64,000 nt of DNA from Casuarius casuarius (GCA_003342895.1 PTFA01000020.1:7338651-7402650), one strand, 5' to 3'. Positions 1 to 15,439 are shown, numbered from the stretch's first letter. Notes: generated by a model not told the origin, from the letters alone. Made by a program: numbers and translations.

Positions 1-3000
1 TTGAATGTACCTATTGAGGGAAAGCTGCTGCTATGATCACACCCTTATCCCCACAATGAAGACAGAAAGGGAAGAAAGTTGCATCACATTTACCACAGAG
101 TGAGCATCCACAGACCAGAAATATTGATAAGCTACCTTGCTTCAGCTGCACTATGATAACTGCCTGTACATGTGCTTCCCTGTTGCAAGTTCAAGGGGAT
201 TTGAGGCTGCTCATCTGGAATTGAATAAATATACTATTACTATTTGAAATGATCTGTCATCCTTCATATTAATGCTCCTTTTCTTCTCAAAAAAATGATA
301 AAGTGTGGTTAAAATAAGTCATCTGTTGTGGTTATAACACAGCACGTACAAGGAACTGTTTTGATTTATTTTAGTTAGGTGGTTGGGGGCACAGCTCTTT
401 GGGAACTGTAAAATACAGAACAGTAGAATATTTGTTTTATATAAAGAGCAAAATATTGAAGTACCAATCTGAAATAAAATCAGTGTGTCATAAGCCTCCA
501 CTCTCTCACTTGTCTAGCCAGTGTTTTAAAATACGCATTTTAAGTTCAGAGAGTTCATCTGAAGAACTAAAGGATATGTGGTCACTGCATCAGACTGAAA
601 GGACTCAGTAAAACCAATTCTTTTACCCTAAAACAACCCTGATAAATTATGGGGTTTTATTAGATACAAGATCATTTTGGATTGAGGTAAGTACCATACA
701 TGAACACTCATATTAATAAATCAGTTAGATCCTTCAGAACTGCAAGTTTTTTCTATTCCATGCAGTTGGTGTTTATTCGCTATTGCTGCTCCAATGTTGA
801 ATTTCTTCACCTAGACAAATCAGCAAACTTCAGCACCAAAAAGATCACTGGACAGATGTATGGTCTTCAATAAACAGCTTTGGCTAAAACAAGGAAACCT
901 CCATGTTTAGATTTCTAACTGCTAAAAGAAACCTACCCACTTCAGCAAGTGCTATGACTCAGAGAAACAGTAGTGCTGAAATGGAACAGAATGCCATTAT
1001 ACTACAGGAAGTTTCTCAGATCCTAGTGGCAAAGTTATAAAGGTCCTGTTTTATAAGAAACACCAAGAACTACAAGAAAATATTCTTGAGCCACAAGATA
1101 GAAGTGCTAGCACAGAACCGTCTATTAGCTTGTGTATGAAAAAGTTAGCTAGAGATTTAAGTCGCATTTTAGAAGTTTCACTTTCCTCCCTCCTCAGCAA
1201 TGAAAAAGTAAGTATGACCATTAGATAAGAGCTACCAAGTCCTGGGAAACAACTGGGAAAATGAAGTTTTGTTTGGCGAAAACATAATTTTGCATAAATA
1301 ACAAGTTTTGTCTTGCTAAAATTATAATTCTAGACTTTCATAAAATATACCATAAGATAGAGCTTTGTTATTCAGAAATAAATAAAAAGCATACCATGAA
1401 CAGGAATGAAGGAACAGCTTGGAAATAATAAAATTATAATTAAACTATAGCCGTTATTTAAAGGGGTTGTCTTAGTTACAACAGAAACTCTTAGTGATGG
1501 ACCTGCAACGTTCATAAACAGCTCTTTGTTTTTTCTTTTAATCTGTAGTTCACCATTGCTCAACTGCAGAAAGTAGTCATAGCCTGCTTATTGCACAGGA
1601 TACTGACTGATCAGGAATATCTCCACATTCTTTTGGCAATTAATCACAGTGAGATGTCAATATAACATTCACATGAAGGCAGCAAATAAGTCTAGTCAAT
1701 CCTAGCCAAGAGAAAAGTTATTTTAAAGTATCTGGTAATCTGAAATCAAATTTCATGTTGTTGTAACTTTTTAGACAGCTGGGGCAATTTGTTCATATCA
1801 ATGTTACTGGAAAACAATTGTCATGCTGATAGCCAAAACTACCAACTGTTTTATAACAAATATACAGAAGACATAGGGGTCTAACTGTGGTTGCAGAGGT
1901 GAGCCTAATTCTAGCACTTCTTAATTTATGAGTGGCTTGAAAGCAAGAATTTTAAAATTGTCTTTTACTGTAATGTTTGTATATTTAAATTTTGTATGCA
2001 TATATAATGTTGCTAAAGCCTCCTGCATCTCCCAAAGCTAGTTCCTCCTTAGTAACAATGTCAATATAGCCTAAGCTTGAAAACACAGCAAATTACAAAC
2101 GCTGAAGGGAATGTAGAGAGATTTCCCATTACGTATCATGAATCCCAAAATATTTCAAAAAGCCAATGTAAACAAATGAATCCAGTGAATATCTAGATTA
2201 CTGCTAACCACTTATTTCCAGATCGTAGCTTACTAAATAATAAGTACGTGTGCATGTGAAGATACAGAAAGATACAACTGTTGTACTGTCAGATGCAACA
2301 GAACAAGATACGGTATTTGAGACAGTCTACATATATTTCCTGTCTTGTACTACATTGTTTTTTGCACTGCTGATTGCAGAATCCCAGTTTCTGAAGAGTA
2401 AGGAAAATATTCTCATGTCCTGCTACATTTCCTCAAAATCTCATTTTCTCCCTTTCTCCCCACACATACCTATTCAGCCACCTGACTCCACAAAATGACT
2501 GAATTCCAGTTGTCTACAGAAGAAAGTAATCTGGTTCTGCACTAAATTATGATACTCACTCAGTTATTTTATGTCTGGACTACCTTAGAGAGTGTGTGTT
2601 CTTAGTGCTCATAAAAGTCCTCTGTGCTATCTGTCCTTGAACTCCTGTTCTCTTACACTATAGACACCATCGCACTACTTCTTCCCCCTCAAAGGTAAAT
2701 GGTATTGTGATGAAACAAATTTCATCTTCTTCCTCCAAAGAAGGAAAATCATGACATGTATCACCCACAGATGAGAACCTCACTCAGCAGACTGACCTAT
2801 CTCCATCTTCTTGGAAATAGAGAGCAGTCTATGTCACATCCTGTGTGTCCAAAGTGATCCCACTGCTATCTGACTGAGCTATCAAAATGAGTACTACAAA
2901 TATTTGGCCTTTGGTGCCCTTCAGAGACTTCTCCCCTTTTGGGGAGACAGAATATGGGCAAATGTGTGCAAATGTGTGTGTACACATGTATGCACATACA

Positions 3001-5785
3001 TGTGCAAGCACGAAAGCAAGCACATATGCACACACACCTAGTATAGAAATGTGCTGCTCCATAGCCAAACACTGCCCTGTCTTTTCCAGTCAGTGGCTAT
3101 TCCCAGGAATTCTTTAAGAAAGGTTACCATACTGAATCCCTACAAAAATGTATTCACCCTCTGAATGGATGTAGGGATTGCCAATGAGTTCAGAGGAAGG
3201 GAAAACACTGTTGTATATAGGTGAAAGTGCTCTACACAAAGAGCCAGATATGTATAGGCTCACAACTAAATATTCTTCTATAAATGTTACTTTCTAAACA
3301 AAAAATCATATAGTTTCAAACCATTTCATTATAGACAAAGCTCACATTTTCCTTAACAAAGGCTAGTAGGTAATCTTCACTTTTTACAGCACTTTTTCCC
3401 CAGCAGTTTGTGATAATCAAATATGAGTGATTCTAGTCATAACACTTACAGGCACCAATGGCTTAATTATTTAACAGTTCCTGGACTGCTGGTATTTCCA
3501 GCCTGTGGACCTAGTTACAAGCTCAGACCTAGGGAGATGTATTACTGAAAACAGATTATTAAATAATAAAATACAGGCTTTGAAAAGCCTCTGAGATGTT
3601 TACCTTCAGGAATAAGACCAGCATTGAGAGATTTCTAATAAAATATTGAATGAATTAAGGGACTTCCTTTTTCTGTATGCAGAGGTTACATTTAAATCCC
3701 CTCACTGCAAAGCAGCCTTAGGCAACCCAACCTGACTTGACGTTCTGCTGCCTTCAAAAGGATGAAGAAGTCAGACTTTTCTACATGAAAGGCAGGCAGG
3801 ACTATTCCTTCTACTCTTTACTTGTTCTCTAGGCTCCCTAGTTGAGTAAGGCTATAGTGATTGAACTGAAAACCATAGAAAGATTTGGCCTGACTTTCAT
3901 TGGATTTTAAGTGTATGTGTGTTTATTTTCTTGCATTGAAGCTGCATCGAGGTTAACTTTTGTTTGCAAGGCTCATAACAGAAGCAGCCTTAAGCCATGT
4001 CAAGCCACACAGGTCTTTTTAAGAGCAAAAGGTCCTGACCATCAGTGAACACAAAAAGAGACTAAAGGCCTGTGGGGTCATTTGCTAAGTTAGGCAATAT
4101 TGGTGAAAGTCAAGAAAAACAGGCTGCCACTCTGACTCTATAAAAGCTCTCTTTGAGAGCTGAGGAAAAAAGTAGGAATTTTGCAAGCAAGTTCCTATAA
4201 TTTTCTTCCTTCCAAACATTAATTTTCAAAAATCTTGTCAATGGCAAGAAACACTACAACCTGGGCTGTATAAAACTCTGACTGAGACCTGACTCTGAGA
4301 CCATTAGCAGCACCACAAAGGTCACTGATCCTTTCATATCAGAGTCCTAGGAATACAAACTTTTAGCATCTTAGCTGCAACTAACCATCTGATTCTCTCC
4401 CTGAACCACTCTCTTGTCAAATACTGGCAGCCAGCTCCTGTCACTGCACCTTTTCCTGACACACAAAGAAAGTACTTGGCTGGTATAGCTGTGTGATAAA
4501 GCATAAAGGGGTGAATGTACCGCGCCAGGTGCAGGCTGTCAAACGCTAGCCTGGCCCCCTCCAAGCTTCTGAAGTGCGAGCCAAGTTTGGCTGAGAAGCC
4601 GGGTGACTGCTTTAGTGCCTGTGATAGCAATAGGTGACACCACTGGAATCTGCTGCGATACTGACACAAAATACTACTTTGTTTCATGATAATACCAACT
4701 GCTGTGGTATTTGCAGAAAGATCAAGTGCACAAGGTTTAGGTATCTGTATGTAGGAATAATGGGGCTTTTCCTTCTCCTCACAAGTCTCCAGTTTGAGAG
4801 AAGTTGATTTCACTGGGAAGGGCTGGGAAAAGGGCTGTGACCTGTCTTACAGAACTTCACTGCAGAGGTTATGTGAGGCATCACTGGGACACAATGCCCC
4901 CTTTGCCCCAAAGCAGCTTCTCCGAGAGCCACGAAAGTGTTCACTGATGCTTCAACGCTCTATAAATTTCAGTAGGATTATTATTTTCCTGAAAGCTCTT
5001 AACAGAGTGTGTAAATTGTTCACAATAATTTATTGTTCTCTTAAGTCATCTCACAAAGAGCAGAAAGCATAGTAAAGGCAGGGCTGTCCATCAAAGCCAG
5101 AGAAGATGGGTCCAAAAGGCTGCTCAGCCTTACTGCATTAACAGCCTCCTTTTAGGGCATTTGGAGAGAAATAAACTCTGTGCTCTCAAGCCTCACAGTA
5201 ACATACTCCTCAAATGAAAGAAAAAGAGGGAGAGAGAGAACTACTCTTCTCTTTCACCAAAAAAGAAATAATTATACCCTTCTCCAAAATAAAGTATAAA
5301 GACTCAATCTAGAATGAAGTGAATTAATCTAGTTCCAACAAGGGATCAACCCTGCTAATTTTAGTCATGCTCATCAAATGATCCTAGTACGCTCATTGAG
5401 CTCTCAAGAAATAAGGTATTCTACTTAAGAATAGCAAAGTTAACAAAATGAAGCCATTATTCAATAGCACACAAATACTTTATGTTGTGAAAAGATGTTT
5501 TCCCTGAAGCTCTTCCTACACTATGTGCAGTTGTACTTAAATCCAAGCATTATTTGAGATCTTATAAAGAAAAAAGACAAAAATAACTACAGCTTTGCAT
5601 TCAATGAGGCTGGAATGTCCAATTTACAGACCAAAGAAAGAAGAAAATACCCTCCTACATATCCATGTGTTACAGTGCACAACCTGGAAAACCCAAACCA
5701 AAAGAAAAAAAAGCTTTGAATTCTACCAGGAAAAGAATTCACCTAGATCTTTAGTCTTTGGTTTCACCAGACACCATATATGACA
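1..5785. other. Intergenic, no gene seen
   Basis: AT-rich unique sequence apart from the TG/CA tract. The longest open frame (159 codons, minus strand, 4,334-4,813) is methionine-initiated but has no domain or splice context I recognise. Confidence 0.7.
2961..3038. repeat. Imperfect TG/CA alternating tract
   Basis: About 78 bp of mostly alternating purine-pyrimidine sequence that switches from TG-rich to CA-rich around GTGTACACATGTATGCACAT, making it roughly self-complementary. The open frames on both strands here are products of this low-complexity sequence. Confidence 0.75.
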
Positions 5786-5789
5786 GCCT

Positions 5790-5885
5790 CAGAAACACAG
5801 GAACAGATGAAATGTCCTACTGGGCCATCTAGCCAAGTATTTGGTTCCTCTTCAACTGTTGTACTGGGAACAATGTCTTAGTCTT
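5790..5885 (-). mobile_element. Old CR1 3' end, minus strand
   Basis: Reads ACAGGAACAGATGAAATGTC, then CTACTGGGCCATCTAGCCAAGTAT, which resembles the reverse complement of the TAGATGGACC...CTGACCCAGTATGGC end of older CR1 subfamilies. Short and diverged. Confidence 0.5.
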
Positions 5886-5889
5886 AGTC

Positions 5890-8800
5890 TCTTAAGTAAA
5901 CTTTTAAAAAAGGAGCAGGAAGAGCAGGTTGCGATACTAATTCCTTTTTTTGACTGCCAGCAACAAAGTAACTAATGGGCAAGACTCCGTCCACTTCAGC
6001 ATGCCTGTGCAAGTGAGGGAGAGAGTACAGAAATTCGCTATAATTCGTTTCCAAGCCCTACAAAAGTGGCAGTCATTATGGCAGGAGAGAGTTAAGGTTA
6101 TTTAGACTCCAGTGCAATTTCTTATTCAACAGTTTCCACAGAAGACATGGCCCCTTCCAAATCTTAGAAAACAATAAGGCACTCACATACTATTTCTCTG
6201 GAAAAGCAATGGCATGCCATGATTCTCTGGTGCATTGTAGAGAGGTAAGCCAGTGTCCAAAGAAGAGTAGGCTGAGATATATAGGCTGATTTCACTTGCA
6301 GCTTACTACAGACAGGTCTTGAAGTAAAGATTTTTCTGAAGCTTTATTTGAAAGAAAAATTTGAAATAAACTAAAATACAACTGTTACCCCTCCATAGCT
6401 GTAAATGCAGGTACAAGAGTTTTCTCATAGGCCAAATCCTATATAACCGTAACTGCTCATGTTTACTGAGGATGCAGTCCAATACTTTCCAGAAGTTCAG
6501 AGGAAGCACTGGAAATATAAACACCCAGTCACTGTAGCCAGAGCTAAAACAAAATATATAAACATATTCTCATCTAACTCACAGATGGATTCAGAATGTG
6601 GTATGCCACCAAAGAACAATTTAAAAAATCCCTTTCACTTTCCCAGCACATCAAATCATCATTAACAGAGGAGATCCATTATGCATTTATCAGCCATAAA
6701 TCCACATGGTTGAAGCATAATAAAAATCTTACCAAACAGCTATGTAGAAAGGCTCACAATCTCTCTGTTCACGTGCTGTACCTGGAAAAAGAGCTCTGAT
6801 TTAGAAAATAACAGATGTTTTGGTGAAGTCCCAGCTCGTTCTTAATAAATTAATTGTTTATTTATAAGAACATGTCATTTGCTCGCACACAATTTTCTTA
6901 GTCAGCTTTTCTCACCTAAAGGCATGATTTGCCTCTTTTCCTTTGTATGTAATTATGGTGTCATAAATACCAGTAGGCCTTCTTGAATTAACTTACAGTA
7001 CAAGAGGTGCCATATTTCACAGCATTTATCTCCAAGAATTATATAACCAGGAAGTAACCTGCAAGTATAATAAGTAGATGGCTTTATTTTCTTTAATAAA
7101 CTGGGCAGACAGCATTCTCATATCGGAGAATATCATTTATGCATAATAAAGCTTTGAACAATGGTGATCGCCTCCAGAGCACACAGGTATGTCTGAAAGT
7201 TGGGCTAAGTCATACTAACGCTTTCCAAGATGAATTTCATCCTATAGTTGACTGGATGGTAGAGATTTTTGTCAAACATTTTCAGAGCTGAGTCTATTAA
7301 TACAGATTAAATTTGTCTAGTGAGGACATGTAGTGACAGGAGAGATGAGAAAAATAGCTGTTCTTTTGATTTAAATGAGACACTCTCTTGCCTCTTCTAA
7401 GGACTATGGAGCTTGACACTGCTCCATCTAGATTTCTAAGAAGCACTGAGCTCCAGGGAGTTTGGAAACGTGCTATTTAATGCATGTGGCTTAAATACTC
7501 ACCCTTTATCCACCCAATAAATCAGTGCAAAGAAGTATATCACATACCTTTCACAATGGCTTGCATTGTTTTGCTTTTTATAATCCAAGTCTGGGCTTCA
7601 ATTTTGCTGAAAACCTAAGTAGCCCACATTTGATTGCAACTGAGGCCAAATGCACAGGCAGAGTGTGAAAGCCATTACATTGGTAAGAGACAGGTGGATA
7701 CTAAGAATAATCTGCACAAAGTCTACTCTACATTGCACAACAGTCTGATGCAACAGTATGCCAATGTGATAAAATTTGCCTTAGTCCACACCTTAACACT
7801 TCATTAAAGATGACCTTTCAAAATAAATTAAGCTTGACTCACGTTGAAGTGTCTACTTGCTGTCTTCCTAATCATTTTCATAACATTATCACCATAAAAA
7901 GATACCATGTTATTTAGAAAGCAGACATGAAACAATGAGCTTGCATCATTTAAATACATGAGAGATTCTTCTCCCTTCTGACTTTTTTTTTAAATGGTTC
8001 TTATTTTTAAATAGTACAGGGCTTTTATTTTCTCATTTTTTATTTTTTGGGGAGGAAGTTAGAATTAAAATGACTGTAGGTTTCTTAGTAGACATCTGTT
8101 TCATAAATAAACCGTGCTTCTTGCTATTTATTATGTTTGATTAGCTAGAAATAATTGTTCTCAGAATTTTATGGTTCATTATGGTTCTCTGCTCCCAAGA
8201 CCTCCCCTTGGCCTGACTTAAAATGGCAAGAAATTGGCTCTTACACTTGCTGACATGTGGCTGGTGAAACCTATGGGGAAATCATGTAGTGACGAAGAGC
8301 ACAGTAATCAAAGACTATAGTAAGATACAACTGTCACCCATTACAAGGACAACTGAACAATTCACCCTGAGTTTCTAGCCAAGTGGCTTCTCCTGCTTTT
8401 ATCAAAAGCAAAAAACAGATTTCATTATAAATATAAATGCAATGGGCCAGGGACTGCTTTCACAACACAAGTTGAAATCAGGAGAGACTGTTCAAGTCAG
8501 TGCAGCCAACCTGGGATATTGGCATCAAACCCAACTAGCAAATACTCTGCAGGCAACATACAAGAATTTTGACAAGGCCACATTTTGCTGTCTAGAAGCC
8601 AGCTTGACTTTTCAAGGAAGGCAGACAGGATTTGGTATCAGACATGCATATACTGCCAAAATACAATTGCAGTTTTTGGAATTGTTCTAGAAATGTGTCT
8701 ATACGTAATTCAACAGAAAGAGCTTTATATGCACATCTCTCTTTTCTCTTTTAACTCCCTTTTCTGTTTCCTGCAAGCGTGAAGAAATTGTCATCTTCCT

Positions 8801-11800
8801 GGCCTTAGAGACAGCAGTTAATATCACAGCTAAAACACTGAAAAAAGCTGCAAAGAAGTTTCCACAATGCATTTGAGGCTAAACTATAGCTAGTCCCTGA
8901 ATCAGCTTGTCCTGAGCACTTTACTCAGTTTCCATTTGGTCCAAGTGTCCTGATCTCAGACGGGTTTATTTCTGTTGTTCCAGTTAAACTATTTAGCATT
9001 GAACAAAGTCCAAGAAATGCAAAATACCACAGGAACATTAATTACCAGAAAATTTAAATGATTAGTTGAACTCACTGAGGTACTGCAATTTCTGTTTGAG
9101 GAGACCAGCTGTCCCTGAATTCTTTAACCTCTGAAGAATTTGGAAGGAAAGGAGGAAAGAAGATGGGGAGAGACAGAAGGGGCAACTTGTTTGTTTGTTA
9201 TATGCATGCTATCAAAAATTATACAATCTGTACTCTCTTTTTTCTCCATAGAGGAAAACCAGGCATGTGGGAAGACACTTCCCACAGAAAGCAGCCTACA
9301 TGATCATCCCTCCCTGAAGATGCTGTCAGGGAGGATGGTGGTGTGGGATCAGCTGGAAGCTATCACAGGAATTCACCAAACTGGATCAGTTCTGTTTCTT
9401 TTACTGATCTTCCCTTACAGCAGATTTTCCCCCTTTTGGGGGCCCCATGCAACAAGAGATACACAAAGCTCATTTTGTGCCATTTCCTCAGCCTAGACTG
9501 CTAGCAGTGTTCAGATACCTTGCTCCACTGTATCTCTGAGAACATGGGCTTTTAATTAGCACAAAGATGAGTCTACATGACAGACTCAGCTGAAAGAAGG
9601 AACAATCACATCTGGTGGAATACTTCGTATACTAGTATAAACCAGCAGAAATACTGGAAATGCCTCTAAGAAATGACAAAATTTTAAAATAAAATCTACT
9701 TGCCATTTAGCATATTTGTTTGTTGTTTTGCTACATACTGATTCTAAATGTAACTACCTTTCTAGTTTGTCAGTGTGTAGTAGGTATATTATAAACCTGC
9801 ATGAACTTTATTCCCAGACTGATGAACTTTAATCCTATAATCCTGCCAAGAAAAACATTTCACATTCACTGCACTGAATGAGAGCTCTCCGAATGTAGAA
9901 GGAAGTCATTTACCAGATGTTGCTATTTGTCTTACAAGTCTGTCTTTGACTTTTGCTTATTTTCTCTTGACCTTAGGTTTCTCCCATATACACTTGGTGC
10001 AGAAAAACAAATGTGAAACTTTTGAAAGCTAGTTGTTGTCCAGCTAAAATGTTCTTTGAGACCTAATACATACTCCTTTTCAGTGAGCCAACAGAACTAC
10101 TCATTTAAACTCACCAAGAGCAGCATTACGTATTGTTCGACTACCACGAAAGGATCACTGTATCATGTTTCTGGCTTTGTTAAACAATGCCATATATATT
10201 CGCACTTAACTCACAGCTCTTGTAAGGTACTTCAAGTTACTGAACAAACAAATGAACCAAATGAAATCCCAGCTAAGAAATTACCTCATTCAAAATTGCA
10301 GAAAAAGAAGATTAGAGAGACGATCAGTGTTTAACTATGGCAATATATCCTGGCTATTATTAGGGAAACAGTCTGGAACAACAATATCAGTAGTTCAACA
10401 ACTGAAATGAACATAGGCATTTCCATGTCAGACTTTTAAAATAAGTTCTCCCTTCTTCTCCTAAATAAACAGGGAACTGCTGGTGGTCATAAAGCTACAC
10501 AGCATTTGAAATGCACGTGGTCTTTAGTAATACATTTTCTCACACACATACAAGTGTTCAGCACAAATTCCTGCCATGTTAGCTAAACTGGGGGGTCATG
10601 TTTGGATCAGTGTTGCTAGATCTGTCTGACTGAACTAAGAACCATCCTCTGGCTTATCACGGATGGAGCTAGCACTTATTGCCACAACAGCTATTTAGCT
10701 TCCAGAACCACTGAGGAGTTCCCAGGAAATTCGAAACTACTGTCCAGAGTAATGGTCTGAAAGCAGATGTCTTAAGCAGGGGAAGAATGCAGACTAAGCA
10801 AGTTGCAAGAAGCACTTCCTTCTACACAATTACTGCAGATTTGTCTGGGATCTGCTTTTGCCAGCTGTACTTTAGCAATTCCACGAAGAATGTGGAGACA
10901 TGCTGCTGTTCATGTTGTGTGTGTAGAAGATGGGATTAGGCATGTACTATTAGCACTTTTTCCTCTGTTATCTCACCACTTTTTTTTCTCCCAAACACCT
11001 ACTATAAATGTTTAATAACATGGAAAAAGAGAGTTGAAGCAGAAAGGAGGAAGCATCTGAAGTCCCAACTCTCTACATGCTACAGTAACAAAAGAACCAC
11101 CTTCCCCTCCGATGACTGCTGTGAACAACGGGCAACCGGTCCATAGCTGTGCTTAGCGAAATGGGAGGAAATCTTACACCAGACTTCTTGTTGGTGGATG
11201 ACAGTACAGAAACGGCCCTCAGGTGAAGTTTGACCACACTCAGACTGAGCCGAGGCCTAGTCACAGACCCTTGGTTTTGGTCAATCCTAGCACAAAAGTG
11301 GAGCTGAAAAGAAAACACAAAACTGAGCCTGAGTTTGCAGCCAGCCCAGGCAACAAACAGGAAAGAGCTGTACTAAAGGAACAGCTTTATCCATCAGAAA
11401 TGCTCCGATCACGACTGCGACCATGGGGTCAGTCACTGAAGAAAGCAGCAGAGACCGAGATTCACATCAGAAGCAAAAACATCCTATTTGGGATTAATAA
11501 AGAGTCAGCTGGGGCTGCTAATCATAATGGGGGAAATTTAAGTCTGTAGGTATTTGAAGCTCAGTATAACCACAATACACACAACATATTTGATTCACAG
11601 TAGAGAATTCAGAATGGTCCTTTGCACTAGTAAGGTTTTGTTTCTGCTCAGACAATTGTATATTTTATCTGAATGTAGCATATACATCTGTGACTACTTC
11701 TCCTCAAAAGTTACAAAAAATATCTGAGGTGCTCAAACCTAGAATGGCCTCTCATAAAAAATCCAATTAAACACCACACTCCTTAGGGAGTTACTGAGAA

Positions 11801-14800
11801 GGAGATTATATAATGCACACATTTTGATAATTCAATTTCAAGTAAGATGAAGAATGGAGATGTAGCCATAGTCAAGGGAAATAATTTGGCTTAATTCAAT
11901 GTACTATGTGAATCAGCATTAAGTCTTTGAGTTTGATTTTGTCTTTCACTGAAACCTCTGTGTTACTTCACTTCAGAAATATTCTGTTAGGTCAAACAAG
12001 TATTTTGAAATACTGCAACATTTTAACCACATTACTCCTGCTCAGTCTCTCTGACAACCTGAATAGCCATTTTATCTTAAATACAAATACTTCAAAAAGC
12101 TAGAAGGGAAGAATTTAGAGTGCATCACAGAGCCAAATAACAGCAAGAGTTTGTGTTTAAAATATCCTTGAAATTATTTAGGTTTGTATAAATATTGATA
12201 AATACCTATTTTCACACAAATATATTGTAACTCAAAGAAAAAAAAAGCAAACCACACAGAAATAACTAAGATAATTGCAGTTGCTTGAGGTACAGCTAAC
12301 AAAATCAGCATCCATCTTACACATGCACACATGCACATACATACTTTTGTTCCCCTTTAGGTCTTCAAAAGTCTGTCTTCTGTGATGCATATCTTAGTAT
12401 TCAGAAACTGATGATGCATGTAAATTTTGCAAGAGCATAGAGTTGTAAATAGATCAGAGACATAAACACCAATAAAGGAAAAAAGAAAAATGAGTAGTTG
12501 TCATATGGCTCCCAGAAACCACAAACAAACAAAAGCAAAACAAACGCACTAATCAAACAAAAGTGAACCCAGAGAATGTGGATTTTTTTCCTGCAACGTC
12601 CTGGGAACAGATTTTACAAATGTACACATGAGGAACTCGAATGTATATGTCACATGGATAGAAGTGATACCAAATAGTCTTTGGTTACTTTTCCAGTTGA
12701 ACTGTTTCTTCTTTGTGCTTGCACAGCATCTGTACAACAAACTTGTAATTAATTTTCCCTGTTGGGAAAAAAAAAGGCAAGAGACGCTTATGTCAGAAAT
12801 AGAGGAAAGCCATATGTAGACTGACCGACAAATAAAGGTTTTAATTAGTATCTTGGAAAATCAATTCAGAAAACTCAGTATTCATGAATTGTTCTGTGCA
12901 AAGTCTTAATTTGTTTTTGAAATATTGTGCTGAACTTAGATTCAGAAAAGGGCACAGCAGGGGCAGGAAAGAAAAAGGCAAATTAAAGCAAAACTACTGG
13001 AAGAGACGACATATTTTGGATAAGGTTTCACTCCTTCTGCACTCTTACCAAAGCCATTCAGAAATTCAAAGTTGACTACTCCACTCACGTGTTTCCAAAG
13101 AGGAGGTAAGGTAAGTACCAAGTTTGAAGAAAAGTGAATTTTAAACATACGTGAAATCAAAATTAGTATATAACGATAGGAAAAAGAAAATGCCACTTAA
13201 GTTTCACAGCAACTGGTGCTTATCTACATATAGGTTTCAAATGTAAGCTCTCCAAGAATAATTGTCCCAGTATTTCAGTCTTGTATAATCAGTAATAACA
13301 ACAATAATAATATCCTGTTCAAGTACAATAACAACAGTAGCTAACTGGTGTTACATATCAGCCATAATGATCGTTACCTCCTTTTCATTGGGCTTTTGCA
13401 AATATTTGGTATGCATGTGATAAATAAATCCTGACTGGATGGATGAATCCTGAAAATGTAGTTGCTCAACCCATTTAACTTCTCTAGGTTTGGGTTCTTA
13501 CCAGAATATTTTCAAATTACTTGAAGGGACACTCCAGCTAGTTTTGCATGAGCCAGCCAAAACCCACACGACACATAGCGACACTGGTGCAATACGCTCC
13601 CGTATGGATTCAGTGGTTGGAGCAGGTGCTACTATCCTTTCACCAGTGCATTTTCTTTGCATATAATTAAGCTTCAAAAGCATACATTTTACAACACCTG
13701 AGCTTTGCTCAGTCAATTTTAGGGAGCCCATTCTTCTCTTGCTCCCATTGAAAAGCTCCAAAACTGCAGTGGGAGTAATACTGAATTCTTCTTGTATAAT
13801 ATTTAACATAATTTTTAAAAAGCAAGAAAACAAAAATACCTCAGTGGCTTGTAACCACAATCAAATGAATTTGCACAGCAGATAAAGAACAAGCAAACAA
13901 CAGAAACACAGGGCGTGAAGTCCTTGTTGTTTCAGCCTTACCAACAGGCTCATGTTTTTCTCTGTCAAGTTCGCTGTTGCTTTTGTGGATTGCAGTTCAG
14001 AGAATTTCAGTCATATAGTGATGAGTATCACAATTCACACATCAAGTCCTGCCAAAAGTCCAGGAAGGAGGAGAGGGAGACAGGGAGAGAGAAGTCTGCT
14101 TATTAAAAAAAAAAAAAAAAAGGCAAGGGAAAATTTTGCTTTGAAACAATCATGGAAAAACACTGAGATCCTCAGCAGCAGCTCAGTTAACCCATTCAGT
14201 GTAAAGGCAGCAACAGTTTTTAAAAAGGACTGTAAGAAACAAATGAAAACAGTAAGAGTGGTGTTGTGGCCTGGAGTAAATGGTAGTACATGGGGTATAT
14301 GTTCTGCCGACCATTCTGAAGGAGACATCTTTGCAGGTGAATATGCCAGATTGTTTCTTAATGTCTCTGCTAACTTTCCAGTTCTTTATTCTGACAATAT
14401 TCATGGAGCAAAAAGCACAGTTATGATCTGCAAAAGTGGTCAGGAAGAGTTCTGTAAGGTCATACACCAATTATATTTTTATGTGATTAAGTGCAAGCAG
14501 GAAATGTTCCTGCTAAAGCTTTGTTTCCAACTTATTCTTTTATCTACAAAGTCTTTGCTTTTGAGTGCTGCCCAGTACTCATGATGATCAGAGACTGGAC
14601 TGGGCCTGGACCCAAGAGAGCTACATACTTGTGTATTTGGAGAGAAAGCATCTTCAGGCCCATTGGGGAGTAAAACAGCAAATTAAGCTCTTTGTGAATG
14701 TAGCCATTTTTATTTAGGAAAGAGAACAACATAAAAACAACATGGCACATATTTAAATGATTCAAAAACAACTAGAAGTTGCTGTCAAAATAGAACCGTA

Positions 14801-15435
14801 AACAGAAATTCTAACTGAACATACATGTTTCCAGGGCATCTCTTAGGCTATATCTAACTGTGTGGCCAGGGTGCTTCATCACGACTTGTGCAGTCCCAGT
14901 CTTTCACCAGGCTGGGAACCTGGCCTGCAGGTAACACGGAGCCCCCAGCCTCCACACCAGGTTTCTATAAACTTGTGTGCCAGGAAGAAATGGTGTGTGC
15001 ACTGGCGTCCTGACCTGGATTAAACATGTGGCCAACACTTGCATATATACCCAGAAGTCTTTTCTGTGTTCCACAGCATACACATAATCACAGAGCCACT
15101 GCTTGATCCTATACTATTAATCTTTTAGTAATACTGCAGATCAGGATGGACACACAAAACTGTTTAAATGTTTGCTGATGGTAAGAGGAGTGGAAGAATG
15201 GTAAATAGCAAATGGCTTGTTGATCCTGAGCTCTCTGGACTGCTCAGTAATGTGGGTACTGGCAAGCACTATGTCGTTTTTTTGAAATCATGTGTAAAGT
15301 CATATATCTAAGAAAAAAATCAGGATAAATATACAGAACGGAAAATCTTGTCTTGAAAAACTGTGGCACTGGAAAAGACTAGAAAACTTCAGCAGGTAAT
15401 CAGCTAGTCATGGAGTGTCCAGTGTAATGGTGGGA
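5890..15435. other. Intergenic, no gene seen
   Basis: AT-rich sequence with no recognised coding exon or RNA gene. Open frames at 9,140-9,496, 11,223-11,549 and 13,952-14,584 were examined and not accepted. Confidence 0.7.
14105..14121. repeat. A17 homopolymer
   Basis: Seventeen A following an AG-rich stretch (from about 14,065). I see no retroposed gene sequence directly upstream, so I do not call it a retrocopy tail. Confidence 0.9.
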
Positions 15436-15439
15436 CCAA

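Noticed and set aside
2829..3117. Cysteine/histidine-rich open frames on both strands
   Set aside because: Produced by the TG/CA alternating tract, not by a zinc-binding protein.
4334..4813. 159-codon minus-strand open frame
   Set aside because: No domain, signal or family resemblance; a frame of this length is plausible by chance in 64 kb read six ways.
11223..11549. 108-codon charged open frame, slightly GC-richer
   Set aside because: Looked the most protein-like of the intergenic frames, but I match it to nothing, and a frame on the other strand overlaps it. It could be an old retrocopy fragment; not supported enough to list.
13952..14584. 210-codon plus-strand open frame
   Set aside because: Runs through an A17 homopolymer read as a lysine tract, has no recognisable domain, and overlaps two open frames on the other strand. 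Composition does not look coding.
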